Below are positions 41,714 through 50,120 of a stretch of 64,000 bases of DNA, piece after piece. Each line of letters opens with the position of its first letter. Positions within the stretch are counted from its first letter, which is position 1. Both the position numbers and the translations under genes were made by a program. The stretch is from Rhodospirillaceae bacterium (GTDB lineage Bacteria > Pseudomonadota > Alphaproteobacteria > Rhodospirillales > Casp-alpha2): positions 48,146 to 112,145 of the forward strand of contig JAERTE010000028.1 of NCBI GenBank assembly GCA_016845145.1. The letters are read 5' to 3'. The notes below the pieces were generated by a model that worked only from the letters and a program-made list of their open reading frames with translations, searched no databases and was not told where the DNA came from.

Positions 41714-42589
41714 TCAGGCCGCAAACGCTTCCTTCAACGCATCCCCAACCTGCGACGGCGTATCCAAGACATTCACCCCCGCTGCTTCCAGCGCGGTTTT
41801 CTTGGATTTATAGGTGCCCTTGTCGCCCATGACGATGGCGCCGGCGTGGCCCATTTTTTTGCCCGGAGGCGCCGCGCCGCCGGCGATGAAGGCGGCGATG
41901 GGTTTATCCATGGTCGCGGCGTACTCAGCAGCCGCCTCTTCCATGGCGCCGCCGATTTCGCCGACCATGGCGATGGCCTCGACGCCTTCAAACGCGTCCA
42001 GGGCCTCAAGCGCATCGCGCGTCGTGGTGCCGATGATCGGGTCGCCGCCAATGCCGAGGAACGCCTTGATGCCGAACCCGGCGGCGGTGATGTTTTGGCA
42101 CATGAGTGTGGCCAACGATCCGGAGCGTGAAATCACGCCGACATTGCCGGGCTGGAAAATGCGCTCATTAAACGCAGGCATGAAGCCCAGGAAACACTCG
42201 CCCACCGTGACCGTGCCCGCCGTATTGGGGCCGATGATGGTGGTGCCGGCTTCCTTCGCCGCCGCCATCACGTACATGACATCCTGCACCGGCACGTGTT
42301 CGGTCAAACACACGAGCAGCTTGGCGCCGGCCTCGACGGCGTCCAGGGCTGCGGCCTTGAGCCCTAAGGGCGGGATAAACATTACCGTGGCGTCGATACC
42401 GCCATCCTTAGCGGCGTCCACGGCGCTGCCGTAAACCGGCACGCCGCAATGCTCGGTGCCGGCTTTCTTCGGATTGACGCCGCCGATGACCTGGGTGCCG
42501 TATTCCTGCATGCGCTCGGTCCAGAACGTGCCCTGCTTGCCGGTGATGCCCTGCACCAAAACGCGGTGTTCGCTTCGACAGATATGCAT
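41714..42589 (-). CDS. ADP-forming CoA ligase alpha subunit, probable sulfoacetate-CoA ligase
   Basis: 291 residues, SucD/MtkB-type alpha subunit. CoA-binding VQGITGKQGTFWTERMQ, GPNTAGTVTVGE, the SRSGSLATLM segment and the phospho-histidine loop KKMGHAGAIVMG (His248) are all present. It differs from true SucD in several places. Next to sauS, the likely reaction is ATP-driven formation of sulfoacetyl-CoA. Succinate or malate would be the default if context is ignored. It starts in a TGATG overlap with the beta subunit. Confidence 0.8.
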   Translation of the reverse strand: MHICRSEHRVLVQGITGKQGTFWTERMQEYGTQVIGGVNPKKAGTEHCGVPVYGSAVDAAKDGGIDATVMFIPPLGLKAAALDAVEAGAKLLVCLTEHVPVQDVMYVMAAAKEAGTTIIGPNTAGTVTVGECFLGFMPAFNERIFQPGNVGVISRSGSLATLMCQNITAAGFGIKAFLGIGGDPIIGTTTRDALEALDAFEGVEAIAMVGEIGGAMEEAAAEYAATMDKPIAAFIAGGAAPPGKKMGHAGAIVMGDKGTYKSKKTALEAAGVNVLDTPSQVGDALKEAFAA

Positions 42590-43725
42590 CAGGCTGCTCC
42601 CGCATTTGCGGCTTCGGCAGCCGCCTTACAGGCCGCATCCATATTCGGCAGCGGGTCCATATCCAGCTTCTCTTTCAGCATGGCGATGGCCTCCAAGTCG
42701 CCCGTCCCGGCGATGGAGAAGAAGACGGGGATTTCGGGTTTGACCTCATCCCACGCCTCCAACAGTCCCCCCATCATCACGTCGCAACGCGCAAAGGCGC
42801 CGCAGAAATTCACCACCAGGCTTTTCACGCCCGGTTTGCCTAACACCATCTCAAGCGCCGCCTTGCCCTTGGTGTAAGCCTCGCCGCCGATCTCGCAGAA
42901 GTTCGCGGGCTGACCGCCGTAGTGGCGCACCACATCCATGGTGGTCATGGTCAGGCCCGCGCCATTGGCGAGCACGATCACGTCGCCTTCGAGCTCGATA
43001 TACTTGATGCCATGCCCCTCGCCGACTTTCTCAAGCTCGGTCAGTTTGTCGGGCGTACCCTTGGGGGCTAAGTCTTGCTGGCGCTTGATGCCGCTGTCGT
43101 CCATGACGAACTTGCAATCCAAGGCGACCACGTCGCCCGCACGCGTCAAAATCAGCGGGTTGATTTCCAACAGTTCCGCGTCGTTGGTTGCGTAGGCGTC
43201 GTAGAGCTTCACCAAGGTGTCGGCGATGCCCTCGTTGGCGCCATCCAGCTCCAGGCCATCAACCAGCGCGCGCGCCGCGTCCAGGGAAAAACCGTGGCGC
43301 ACATCTACGCTTGCTTTGCGCAGCTTCTCCGGCGTCTCGGCGGCGATCTCTTCGATATCCATGCCGCCCTCGGTGGAGAACATCACCACCGGGCCTTTGG
43401 TGTCGGGATCGTTGAGGATGGCGGCATAGAACTCGCGCGCGATATCGGACTTGGCTTCCACCAAAACTTTCTCGACCACGTGGCCGCCGATCTCCATGCC
43501 GATGATGTTTTCCGCATGCGTGCGGGCCTCATCGGCGCTGTCGGCCAGCTGAATACCGCCGGCCTTGCCGCGCTTGCCCGTCGGCACCTGCGCTTTGACC
43601 ACGCAACCACCGATGTCGGCTGCCGCGCTTGCGGCTTCATCCGGCGTGTGGGCCAGGGCGCTTTTCGGCACGCTGATGCCAGACGCCGCCAACACCGGTT
43701 TGGCCGCATACTCCTCGAAGTTCAT
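42589..43725 (-). CDS. ADP-forming CoA ligase beta subunit, probable sulfoacetate-CoA ligase
   Basis: 378 residues, SucC/MtkA-type beta subunit with ATP-grasp (VVKAQVPTGKRGKAGGIQLA, LEINPLILTRAGDVVALDCK). The usual VNIFGGITRCD motif reads VNFCGAFARCDVMMGG, a clear departure near the CoA/phosphate site that fits a changed acid substrate. It lies 4 bp after sauS and is coupled to the alpha subunit. Together they replace the AMP-forming SauT known from Cupriavidus. Confidence 0.8.
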   Translation of the reverse strand: MNFEEYAAKPVLAASGISVPKSALAHTPDEAASAAADIGGCVVKAQVPTGKRGKAGGIQLADSADEARTHAENIIGMEIGGHVVEKVLVEAKSDIAREFYAAILNDPDTKGPVVMFSTEGGMDIEEIAAETPEKLRKASVDVRHGFSLDAARALVDGLELDGANEGIADTLVKLYDAYATNDAELLEINPLILTRAGDVVALDCKFVMDDSGIKRQQDLAPKGTPDKLTELEKVGEGHGIKYIELEGDVIVLANGAGLTMTTMDVVRHYGGQPANFCEIGGEAYTKGKAALEMVLGKPGVKSLVVNFCGAFARCDVMMGGLLEAWDEVKPEIPVFFSIAGTGDLEAIAMLKEKLDMDPLPNMDAACKAAAEAANAGAA

Positions 43726-43729
43726 GGCG

Positions 43730-45163
43730 TTACTTCCCGTACTTTTCCCAATGCGCGCCGAACAGTTCTTCCTCGGACGGTTTGTCTTCGGGGATAGTGC
43801 GCACCAAGTGCGTGATGTTGATGAAGTTCTTGTAGTTCAGGTTCTCGGTGATGGAATTGCCGGCCCAGGTCCCGCAGCCCATGGTGAGCGTGAAATTCAG
43901 CCCGTTATCGAAGCTGCCACCGTTGCCGAAGGTATGCGCTTGGTTGACCAGCACCCGAACCACGCGCAGGTCCTCCGCCAGTTCAGTGGCGTGGGCTTGC
44001 TCCTTGGTATGGATGCCAACAGAGTGCCCCATGCCGACGAAATCCAGAATGTTCTGCACGTGTTGTTTGGCGGCGGCAAAATCCTTGGCTTTATAGACGG
44101 TCAACGCCAGCGACAGTTTCTCATCCGAGAACGGGCTGTCCTTGCCGACCGTGTTGTCGTCTTCGACCAGGAAGAACTTGGCCGACTTGGCCGCCTCGGG
44201 TAAGCCACACGTCTCGGCGAACACATCGGCGTCCTTGGCGATAACGTGGCGATTCAGATGCCCGCCGTCCCATAGTGTATCTTGGACCTTCTGCTTGTCC
44301 TCCGCCGTGCAACGATAACCACCGGCGGCCTCCAGGGCTGCAATGGCGTCTTCGTAAATTTCTTCGACGATGGTCACCGAATTTTCCGACGAGCACGACG
44401 TGGCGTTGTCGAAGCACTTCGACAGCATGATCTTGTTGGCCGCGTCGGCGAGGTCGGCAGTGGTGTCGATGATCACCGGCACATTGCCCGCGCCGACGCC
44501 GATGGCCGGCGTGCCGCTTGAGTAGGCGCGGCGCACGTTGTTTTGTGATCCGGTGCAGACCACCAGGTCGGATTGGTTCATCAGCTGCTGGGTCAGCTGC
44601 TTGTTCACGGGTGCCGGCAGCACCTGCACCAAATCGGCGGGCAAGCCGATCTTCTCCAACTCGGCGCGCATGTAGTCACAGGTCATGGTGGTTGTCTTGA
44701 GGCCAGCCGGCGACGGCGCAACAATCACGGCATTGCGGCCCTTGATGGCGAACATGGCCTTGTTGACCGGTGTGGCAGCGGGGTTGGTGGACGGCGCGAT
44801 GGCGGCCACGACGCCGACCGGCTTTGCGTATTTCACCAAACCTTTCTCAGGCAGATCCTCAATAATACCAACGGTCTTCACCCGCATCAGGTCGCGGAGC
44901 GTGCCGAAGGTTTTGCGCGTGTTCTTGGTGATCTTGCTCTCGACATTGCCCAATCCTGTGTCGATGACAGCAATCTCGGCCAGTTCCTTGGCACGGGCGG
45001 GCTCGTAGATGGCCCAGGCCAATGCCGTCACGGCCTCGTCGACGCGCGCCTGATCGGCATTTTCGAACTCGGCCATGGCGGTGCGGGCGCGGTCAATCAA
45101 TCCAGCGACAATACCGGCTTCGTCGTTGGTTTCAGGTGTTTGCAAGGCAGGTTGAGAATTCAC
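43730..45163 (-). CDS. sauS: CoA-acylating sulfoacetaldehyde dehydrogenase
   Basis: 477-residue acylating aldehyde dehydrogenase that interconverts sulfoacetyl-CoA and sulfoacetaldehyde. PVGVVAAIAPSTNPAATP, GAGNVPVIID and the catalytic Cys257 (NATSCSSENSVTI) are present, and the C-terminal TMGCGTWAGNSITENL is typical of the EutE/SauS branch. Context with an IclR gene, an ATP-dependent CoA ligase pair and xsc in the same window supports SauS over acetaldehyde dehydrogenase. It would deliver sulfoacetaldehyde to Xsc. Confidence 0.85.
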   Translation of the reverse strand: MNSQPALQTPETNDEAGIVAGLIDRARTAMAEFENADQARVDEAVTALAWAIYEPARAKELAEIAVIDTGLGNVESKITKNTRKTFGTLRDLMRVKTVGIIEDLPEKGLVKYAKPVGVVAAIAPSTNPAATPVNKAMFAIKGRNAVIVAPSPAGLKTTTMTCDYMRAELEKIGLPADLVQVLPAPVNKQLTQQLMNQSDLVVCTGSQNNVRRAYSSGTPAIGVGAGNVPVIIDTTADLADAANKIMLSKCFDNATSCSSENSVTIVEEIYEDAIAALEAAGGYRCTAEDKQKVQDTLWDGGHLNRHVIAKDADVFAETCGLPEAAKSAKFFLVEDDNTVGKDSPFSDEKLSLALTVYKAKDFAAAKQHVQNILDFVGMGHSVGIHTKEQAHATELAEDLRVVRVLVNQAHTFGNGGSFDNGLNFTLTMGCGTWAGNSITENLNYKNFINITHLVRTIPEDKPSEEELFGAHWEKYGK

Positions 45164-45184
45164 GGGTTGTCTCCTATTTCACGA

Positions 45185-46015
45185 TCAATCGGCGGCGGAT
45201 GCATCGGATTCAGAGGATTCGAATTCCTCATCCCGACCGTCGCTTTGCAGATTTTGGATTTCTCTTTGCATTTTTGCCGCGACAGAGCGCAGTTTCGGTA
45301 ATTGCTCTTCGGCGCGCTCCAAGCTCATGCGCGCCGCCGGGGCGTGCAACGCCAGACCGGCGATCACGCGCCCGTCTCCGTCATGGATGGGAACGGCAAG
45401 GCCAATAAGACCGGCTAGGTTCTCTTCGTCATCGCCGGCAAAACCGTCACGGCGAATGCGCTTCAATTCCTCTTCAAGGCGGGCCGGATCGGTAATTGTG
45501 TTGTCCGTAAGCGAAGCCAAAGGTGCGGCTTCCAAGATTCTCTTGCGGGTGCGGCTCGGAAGATGAGCCAGCAGCAATTTACCGATGGCGGTCGCATGCT
45601 TGGACAGTCGGCTGCCGGCGCTCAATTGCAACCGAAGCGGCCAATCGCACTCGACCCGGTCGATATAAACAATCTCGTCGCGTTCCAGCACGCCGACATT
45701 ACAGGTCTCGCCGATATCCGCGACCAGTTGCTTCAACACGGAATGAATTGGCGCCAGCCTGGCTGCCGATTGCAGCGCATTGACGCTCAGCGATATCATC
45801 CGGGAACCGACATAATAATGGTCGCGGGCGAAGTCGCGGCGCACGAGATCGAGCTCTTCCAATTGCCGCACGACGCGGTGCACGGTCTGCCTCGGCAAGT
45901 CCAGTTTGGCGGAAATGTCGGCGAGGCTCTCAGGGTGCGTACTCTCAAGCAATACGTCGAGTACCAGCGTGGCTTTTTGCAGGGCGGAGCCGCTTTCTTT
46001 TTGTCCGTCAGCCAT
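45185..46015 (-). CDS. IclR-family regulator, probable SauR
   Basis: About 276 residues. Winged-helix domain (QKATLVLDVLLESTHPE, LPRQTVHRVVRQLEELDLV) and IclR ligand domain (HATAIGKLLLAHLPSRTRK, GLIGLAVPIHDGDGRVIAGLALHAP). The ATG at 46015 (MADGQKES) has GGGAG 6 nt upstream. It heads the sauS operon. In Cupriavidus necator, SauR is also IclR-type. Motifs shared with the xsc promoter lie directly upstream, so it may control xsc as well. Confidence 0.83.
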   Translation of the reverse strand: MADGQKESGSALQKATLVLDVLLESTHPESLADISAKLDLPRQTVHRVVRQLEELDLVRRDFARDHYYVGSRMISLSVNALQSAARLAPIHSVLKQLVADIGETCNVGVLERDEIVYIDRVECDWPLRLQLSAGSRLSKHATAIGKLLLAHLPSRTRKRILEAAPLASLTDNTITDPARLEEELKRIRRDGFAGDDEENLAGLIGLAVPIHDGDGRVIAGLALHAPAARMSLERAEEQLPKLRSVAAKMQREIQNLQSDGRDEEFESSESDASAAD

Positions 46016-46079
46016 CGACATCTCCCGTTGGCATGCTATGACTATTACAAAGGCATTCATCGACAGCTATACCAAATTA

Positions 46080-46097
46080 ATTCATAATTCAATGAAT
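46080..46097. promoter_or_regulatory. Palindrome ATTCAT-N6-ATGAAT upstream of the IclR gene
   Basis: ATTCAT (46080-46085) and ATGAAT (46092-46097) form an inverted repeat 65 bp upstream of the IclR start. IclR regulators bind such short palindromes, so this is a candidate autoregulatory site. AT-rich background lowers confidence. Confidence 0.35.
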
Positions 46098-46108
46098 TTT
46101 AGATCAAT

Positions 46109-46122
46109 TTGTCCCATTTTTT
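46109..46122 (+). promoter_or_regulatory. TTGTCCCATTTTTT motif, shared with xsc upstream region
   Basis: Matches TTGTCTCATTTTTT at 1438-1451 in 13 of 14 bases. It lies in the intergenic region between the IclR gene and azlC. See the ald-xsc hairpin for the partner site. Confidence 0.5.
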
Positions 46123-46135
46123 GCGTTTTCGAGCC

Positions 46136-46152
46136 TTTTTTATGAGACATTG
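46136..46152 (-). promoter_or_regulatory. TGTCTCATAAA motif, shared with xsc upstream region
   Basis: On the minus strand this reads CAATGTCTCATAAAAAA. The 11-mer TGTCTCATAAA is identical to 1523-1533 upstream of xsc. It abuts the 5' end of azlC, so a protein bound here could also repress azlCD. Confidence 0.5.
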
Positions 46153-46929
46153 AGCGTGAGCATTAACGACCCCGTATCACCGTCACGTCCGTTCAAAAGC
46201 GCGCGGGATGCTTTTCGGAGCGGCATGCGCGATGGCTCCAAAATGCCTCTCATCATGGTTTCGTCGGCGATGCTGGGGTTCGGGTCGCTGGCCCGTGACA
46301 GTGGGCTATCTCTCGACGTTACGGTGTTTCTGACGCTCGGCCTGTGGGGCTTGCCGGGCCAGGTCGCCATGGCGGAGATGTGGGCCATGAGCGCGCCGGT
46401 CTTGGCCATCGTCGTCGCATCGAGCATGGGCAACATGCGCTTCCTGCCCATGGCCTTGGTCACCGTGCCATGGTTTCGCGGCGACAAACGGGCGAAGTGG
46501 ACGCACTTTTTGGCGGCGCAGGTGATGTCCATCAACATTTGGACGATCTTTATGCGCCAGGCACCGGCCATCTCGCCCGTGTACCGCTATCCTTATTTCA
46601 TGGGCGTCGGTGCCGTCTGCCTTGTCGGCGGCACCACGGGAACCGTACTGGGCTTCGTGCTTGCGGGTGAACTGCCGGTGGCGGTCACCATCGCCCTGGT
46701 GTTCATGAACCCGGCCTACTTTCTGTTCGTGTTTTCGTCCGTACGCCAACGCAACTGTATCATCGCCGTCATTCTAGGCTCATTCACAGGCCCGCTGTTG
46801 CATCAGTTCACGCCCGATTGGAGCGTGCCGTTGACCGGAGTCCTCGCCGGCACCGCAGCTTTTCTGCTGGATCGTGCCACCACAAAGGGGGGCCGTCCCC
46901 CCCGGAGGGACCACAATGCAGCCTCTTGA
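46150..46929 (+). CDS. azlC: AzlC-family permease subunit
   Basis: Up to 259 residues, about six TM helices, AzlC family (branched-chain amino acid exporter large subunit): DGSKMPLIMVSSAMLGFG, GQVAMAEMWAMSAPVLAIVV and VASSMGNMRFLPMAL. The start is unclear: TTG 46150, GTG 46156 or ATG 46225 (with GGAG upstream). It is divergent from the sau regulator gene and overlaps azlD by 14 nt. Branched-chain amino acids are the textbook cargo. Location suggests a possible link to sulfonate breakdown. Confidence 0.82.
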   Translation: MSVSINDPVSPSRPFKSARDAFRSGMRDGSKMPLIMVSSAMLGFGSLARDSGLSLDVTVFLTLGLWGLPGQVAMAEMWAMSAPVLAIVVASSMGNMRFLPMALVTVPWFRGDKRAKWTHFLAAQVMSINIWTIFMRQAPAISPVYRYPYFMGVGAVCLVGGTTGTVLGFVLAGELPVAVTIALVFMNPAYFLFVFSSVRQRNCIIAVILGSFTGPLLHQFTPDWSVPLTGVLAGTAAFLLDRATTKGGRPPRRDHNAAS

Positions 46930-47278
46930 ACTTTGGGGTGGGACAAACATCTGGCTGGTGGCGGGGCTGTGTTTCCTGGGCACCTTTGTATGGCGTGCCA
47001 TCGGCGCCGCCGTGGCCGCCCACATCGACCCGGACGGCGCCGTTTTCCAATGGCTCAACTGCGTCGCCTACGCCATGCTGGCGGGCTTGATCGCGCGCAT
47101 CTTGCTGCTTCCCATCGGCATTTTGGCCGACACGCCCACCTTCGACCGCGCCATGGCCATGGCGGCGGGGTTCGCGCTGTTTTTGGTGCTGCGCCGCCAT
47201 GTCTTCGCCGCCACATTGACGGCCTTTGCCGTGATGCTCGGGCTCACGGCCTTGCGCGGTCAAGGGATATTGGGATAG
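46916..47278 (+). CDS. azlD: AzlD-family small permease subunit
   Basis: 120 residues, about four TM helices, the small partner of AzlC. I chose the ATG at 46916 (MQPLELWGGTNIWL) because GGAGGG lies 6 nt upstream; the longer frame from 46874 is inside azlC. GTFVWRAIGAAVAAHIDPDG and LRRHVFAATLTAF fit AzlD. It overlaps azlC by 14 nt and is 9 bp from the oxidoreductase gene. Confidence 0.82.
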   Translation: MQPLELWGGTNIWLVAGLCFLGTFVWRAIGAAVAAHIDPDGAVFQWLNCVAYAMLAGLIARILLLPIGILADTPTFDRAMAMAAGFALFLVLRRHVFAATLTAFAVMLGLTALRGQGILG

Positions 47279-47287
47279 CTGTAAGCC

Positions 47288-48463
47288 ATGAAAAGTGCTT
47301 ACGACGTCGTCATCATCGGCGGTGCGGCCATTGGGTCCGCAACGGCTTTCTTCCTGACCCGGCAGGCCGGGTTCGACGGCTCCGTCCTGGTGATCGAGAA
47401 GGACCCCGGCTACACGCGCTGTTCGACGACGCTCTCGATGGCGTCCATCCGCCAACAGTTCTCGACCCCAGCCAACATCCTGGCTTCGGCCTTCGGGGTG
47501 GAGTTCATCAAATCAGCCATATTCGAATTCGGAGATCACGGAGACGTCGGTTTCAAGGAGAACGGCTATCTGATTCTGGCCACTGCCGCCGGCGAAGCGA
47601 CGCTACGCGGCAATCATGAAGTTCAAACCAACCTCGGCGCCGATAACGTGCTGCTGTCGCCGGACGAAATCACCCGACGCTTCCCCTGGATGTCAGCCGA
47701 AGGATTGGCGCTCGGGTGCCTGGGGTTGTCGGGCGAAGGCTGGTTCGACCCGCACGCCCTGCTCAATCTCTATATCACCGAGGCCAAGGCTGGAGGCGTC
47801 GAGTATGTGAACGCCGAAGCGACGGGTTTCGAGATATCAAACGGAAACATCACCGGAGTCTGCTTGGCCGATGGCAACACCATTGGCTGCGGTGCGGTGG
47901 TCAATGCATCGGGCATTCGTGCCGCACATGTGGCCGGTTGGGCTGGAATCGAGATGCCGGTGGAACCTCGAAAACGCATCGTCTACGTGTTCGATTGCCG
48001 CGAGAAAGACACCATCACCGACGGGCCGCTGTTCTTCGACACCAACGGCGTCTACTGTCGGGCGGAGGGCGCTTTTTTCCTGTGCGGCTATTCGCCCACC
48101 GGTGAGGACGATCCCGAATGCGACGATTTCGACATCACTTACGAATGGTTCGAGGACCTCATCTGGCCGACGCTGGCCGCACGCGTGCCGGCATTCGAGG
48201 CGATCAAGGTCGTCAACGCCTGGGCCGGACACTACGCCTACAATACGCTCGATCAGAACGCACTGCTGGGCCCGCTTGAACAGGCGCCGAACCTATATTT
48301 CGCCAACGGGTTTTCGGGCCATGGCATCCAGCAAAGCCCGGCGGTCGGGCGCGGCATCGCGGAATTGATCACGTCGGGGTGTTTCGGATCGCTCGACTTA
48401 TCGGCATTGTCAGTGGACCGATTGGTAAAAGGCCGCCGCGTCCTGGAAACCGCCATTTATTAG
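47288..48463 (+). CDS. DAO-family FAD-dependent oxidoreductase
   Basis: 391 residues, glycine oxidase/sarcosine oxidase-like. FAD motif YDVVIIGGAAIGSATAFFLT is at the N-terminus, the central CGAVVNASGIRAAHVAGWAG and the C-terminal FANGFSGHGIQQSPAVGRGIAEL are standard. It oxidises an amino or N-methyl amino acid, probably releasing ammonia or amine; the exact substrate is unknown. It follows azlD closely and overlaps the convergent PhyH gene by 4 bp. Confidence 0.85.
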   Translation: MKSAYDVVIIGGAAIGSATAFFLTRQAGFDGSVLVIEKDPGYTRCSTTLSMASIRQQFSTPANILASAFGVEFIKSAIFEFGDHGDVGFKENGYLILATAAGEATLRGNHEVQTNLGADNVLLSPDEITRRFPWMSAEGLALGCLGLSGEGWFDPHALLNLYITEAKAGGVEYVNAEATGFEISNGNITGVCLADGNTIGCGAVVNASGIRAAHVAGWAGIEMPVEPRKRIVYVFDCREKDTITDGPLFFDTNGVYCRAEGAFFLCGYSPTGEDDPECDDFDITYEWFEDLIWPTLAARVPAFEAIKVVNAWAGHYAYNTLDQNALLGPLEQAPNLYFANGFSGHGIQQSPAVGRGIAELITSGCFGSLDLSALSVDRLVKGRRVLETAIY

Positions 48464-49251
48464 GATTGTGGCCAGACAAGCGGGAAATCCGGAACATCCA
48501 ACGCGTCACCATCGTTCAAATTCAGGTGCGGAAACGGTGGTGAGGATTTTCCGTCCCTGTCGGCGAAGCGCGCATCATCACCCACAAACCGAAACGCGAT
48601 GGCTGCACGCCGGGCTGTGCTCGCGTTGACGGGTGCGCCGTGCACGGTGCGGAAATCGAAGGCAATGGCATCTCCGGGCTCAACGGCCCAGCCGACGATA
48701 TTGAAATCCGCTCGCGACGCGTCGATATCCGGCAACGCATCCCAGGATTCCGTATCGTTTACAGGTTTACCGGAGAAGTACATGGGCTCGAACCGTTTGC
48801 CCCACTGGTGCGAGCCCGCCACGTATTCGACGGCAATCTCGCGGGCGACGGGATCGAGCGGAATCCAAAACGAGCAGGTCTGTTCGCCTTGCACGCAATA
48901 ATAGGGCTGGTCCTGGTGCCAGGGTGTCGGTACGGCACTACCGGCCTCTTTGAGGACGACATGTTCATGAAAGAAACGCGCAGCATTCGAATGCATCAAC
49001 TCTGCCGCAATTTCACCCGCTGGCGACTCATATATAAAAGATCGGTATTCGGGAATGCGATCCCAGTTGCAGTAGTCATTGAAAAACGCGGCCTTGCCGT
49101 CGCCGGTGTGATAGCGAGCCGTGGGGCTTGGCTCGCGCTGGTTCCGCGCGAGGCCTTCCGCCAAAACCCGCACCCAATCGGCGAAGACACCGCGCAACAC
49201 CGCCACGCCGTCGCGCTGGAACTCCTCAATGACGGTTTCAGAAACCCGCAT
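48460..49251 (-). CDS. PhyH-family Fe(II)/2-oxoglutarate dioxygenase
   Basis: 263 residues of the phytanoyl-CoA dioxygenase family. The metal triad is visible as TPWHQDQPYYC (HxD) and RTVHGAPVNAS (distal His), with a following arginine for 2-oxoglutarate. The ATG at 49251 with GAGGGG upstream is preferred to the TTG at 49266, which overlaps the TauD stop. Last of a four-gene operon. Natural substrates of bacterial PhyH proteins include ectoine, phosphonates and quaternary amines. Confidence 0.82.
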   Translation of the reverse strand: MRVSETVIEEFQRDGVAVLRGVFADWVRVLAEGLARNQREPSPTARYHTGDGKAAFFNDYCNWDRIPEYRSFIYESPAGEIAAELMHSNAARFFHEHVVLKEAGSAVPTPWHQDQPYYCVQGEQTCSFWIPLDPVAREIAVEYVAGSHQWGKRFEPMYFSGKPVNDTESWDALPDIDASRADFNIVGWAVEPGDAIAFDFRTVHGAPVNASTARRAAIAFRFVGDDARFADRDGKSSPPFPHLNLNDGDALDVPDFPLVWPQS

Positions 49252-49262
49252 CACGCCGCCCC

Positions 49263-50120
49263 TCAAGCCGCTATTGGGCGGTCACCGCCAATTTGCGTTC
49301 GGCGCATATGGCGGCGGCTGTCCGTCGGGAAGGCGTCGCGGCGATGCAGACAATAGCGGTTGTCCCACATCACCAAATCGCCCAGCTGCCAATTTTGGTG
49401 CCAGGCGAATTCCGGCTTCGACACGTGCGCCCAAATCTCATCGAGCAGCGCTTCGCTCTCATTGATAGGTAAGCCGACCACATAGGCGTTGTTTCGGCGG
49501 CCCGGATAGAGCGCGCGGCGACCGGTTTCGGGATCGCGCCGCACAATGGGATGCACAGCGCCCGGTATCTGGCTGACATCGGCGTAAGTTTCTTCAAATC
49601 CTTTGCGAAGTTGTCCTGTGGAGTTGCGCGTCTTGTCGTGTTTGCATTCGAGCCCCGTCACCCTGACTTTCAACTCGTCGGATAACGCCTCGTAAGCGGC
49701 GATCATGCTGGCGAACCCGGTGCCGCCTCCTGAATCGGGAAGCTCAACGGCATAGAGCGTACATGCATGCACGGGGGCTTCATTGTAGGTCATGTCCGCA
49801 TGCCACACGCATTCGCCGTCACCCAGCCCGCCGATGCGCTTGCCATCATCATCCAGAATGTTGGAAATAACATTGATCTCGGGGTTTTCGGGCACCCACG
49901 TGGTGCCGTATGGGTTGATCGGCGCTTTGTCGAGCGGCCCGAAGTAGCGCGAAAACCTTAGCAAATCTTCGTCGCTCAAATCTTGATCGCGAAACCGCAA
50001 CACAAGGTGTTTCGACCAAGCCTCTTTGATGGCGTCCAGATCGTCCGCCCGCAAATCACCGGACAAATCGATATCGGCGATATCGGCGCCCAGCGCCGCC
50101 TCCGTTGGTTCCACCCGCAT
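49263..50120 (-). CDS. TauD/TfdA-family dioxygenase
   Basis: 285 residues. The HxD motif is in CVWHADMTYNEAPVHACTLY, the distal His in MWDNRYCLHRRDAF, and the 2-oxoglutarate arginine near RRHMRRTQI. The family includes taurine and alkylsulfonate dioxygenases and herbicide dioxygenases, so sulfonate cleavage is possible but not proven. The ATG at 50120 overlaps the hydrolase stop as TGATG. The operon is MetY-like, hydrolase, TauD, PhyH. Confidence 0.83.
   Translation of the reverse strand: MRVEPTEAALGADIADIDLSGDLRADDLDAIKEAWSKHLVLRFRDQDLSDEDLLRFSRYFGPLDKAPINPYGTTWVPENPEINVISNILDDDGKRIGGLGDGECVWHADMTYNEAPVHACTLYAVELPDSGGGTGFASMIAAYEALSDELKVRVTGLECKHDKTRNSTGQLRKGFEETYADVSQIPGAVHPIVRRDPETGRRALYPGRRNNAYVVGLPINESEALLDEIWAHVSKPEFAWHQNWQLGDLVMWDNRYCLHRRDAFPTDSRRHMRRTQIGGDRPIAA

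Noticed and set aside
41714..43725. Calling the ligase genes sucC/sucD of the TCA cycle
   Set aside because: They sit between sauS and DUF169/MFS, without sucAB, and have altered active-site motifs.
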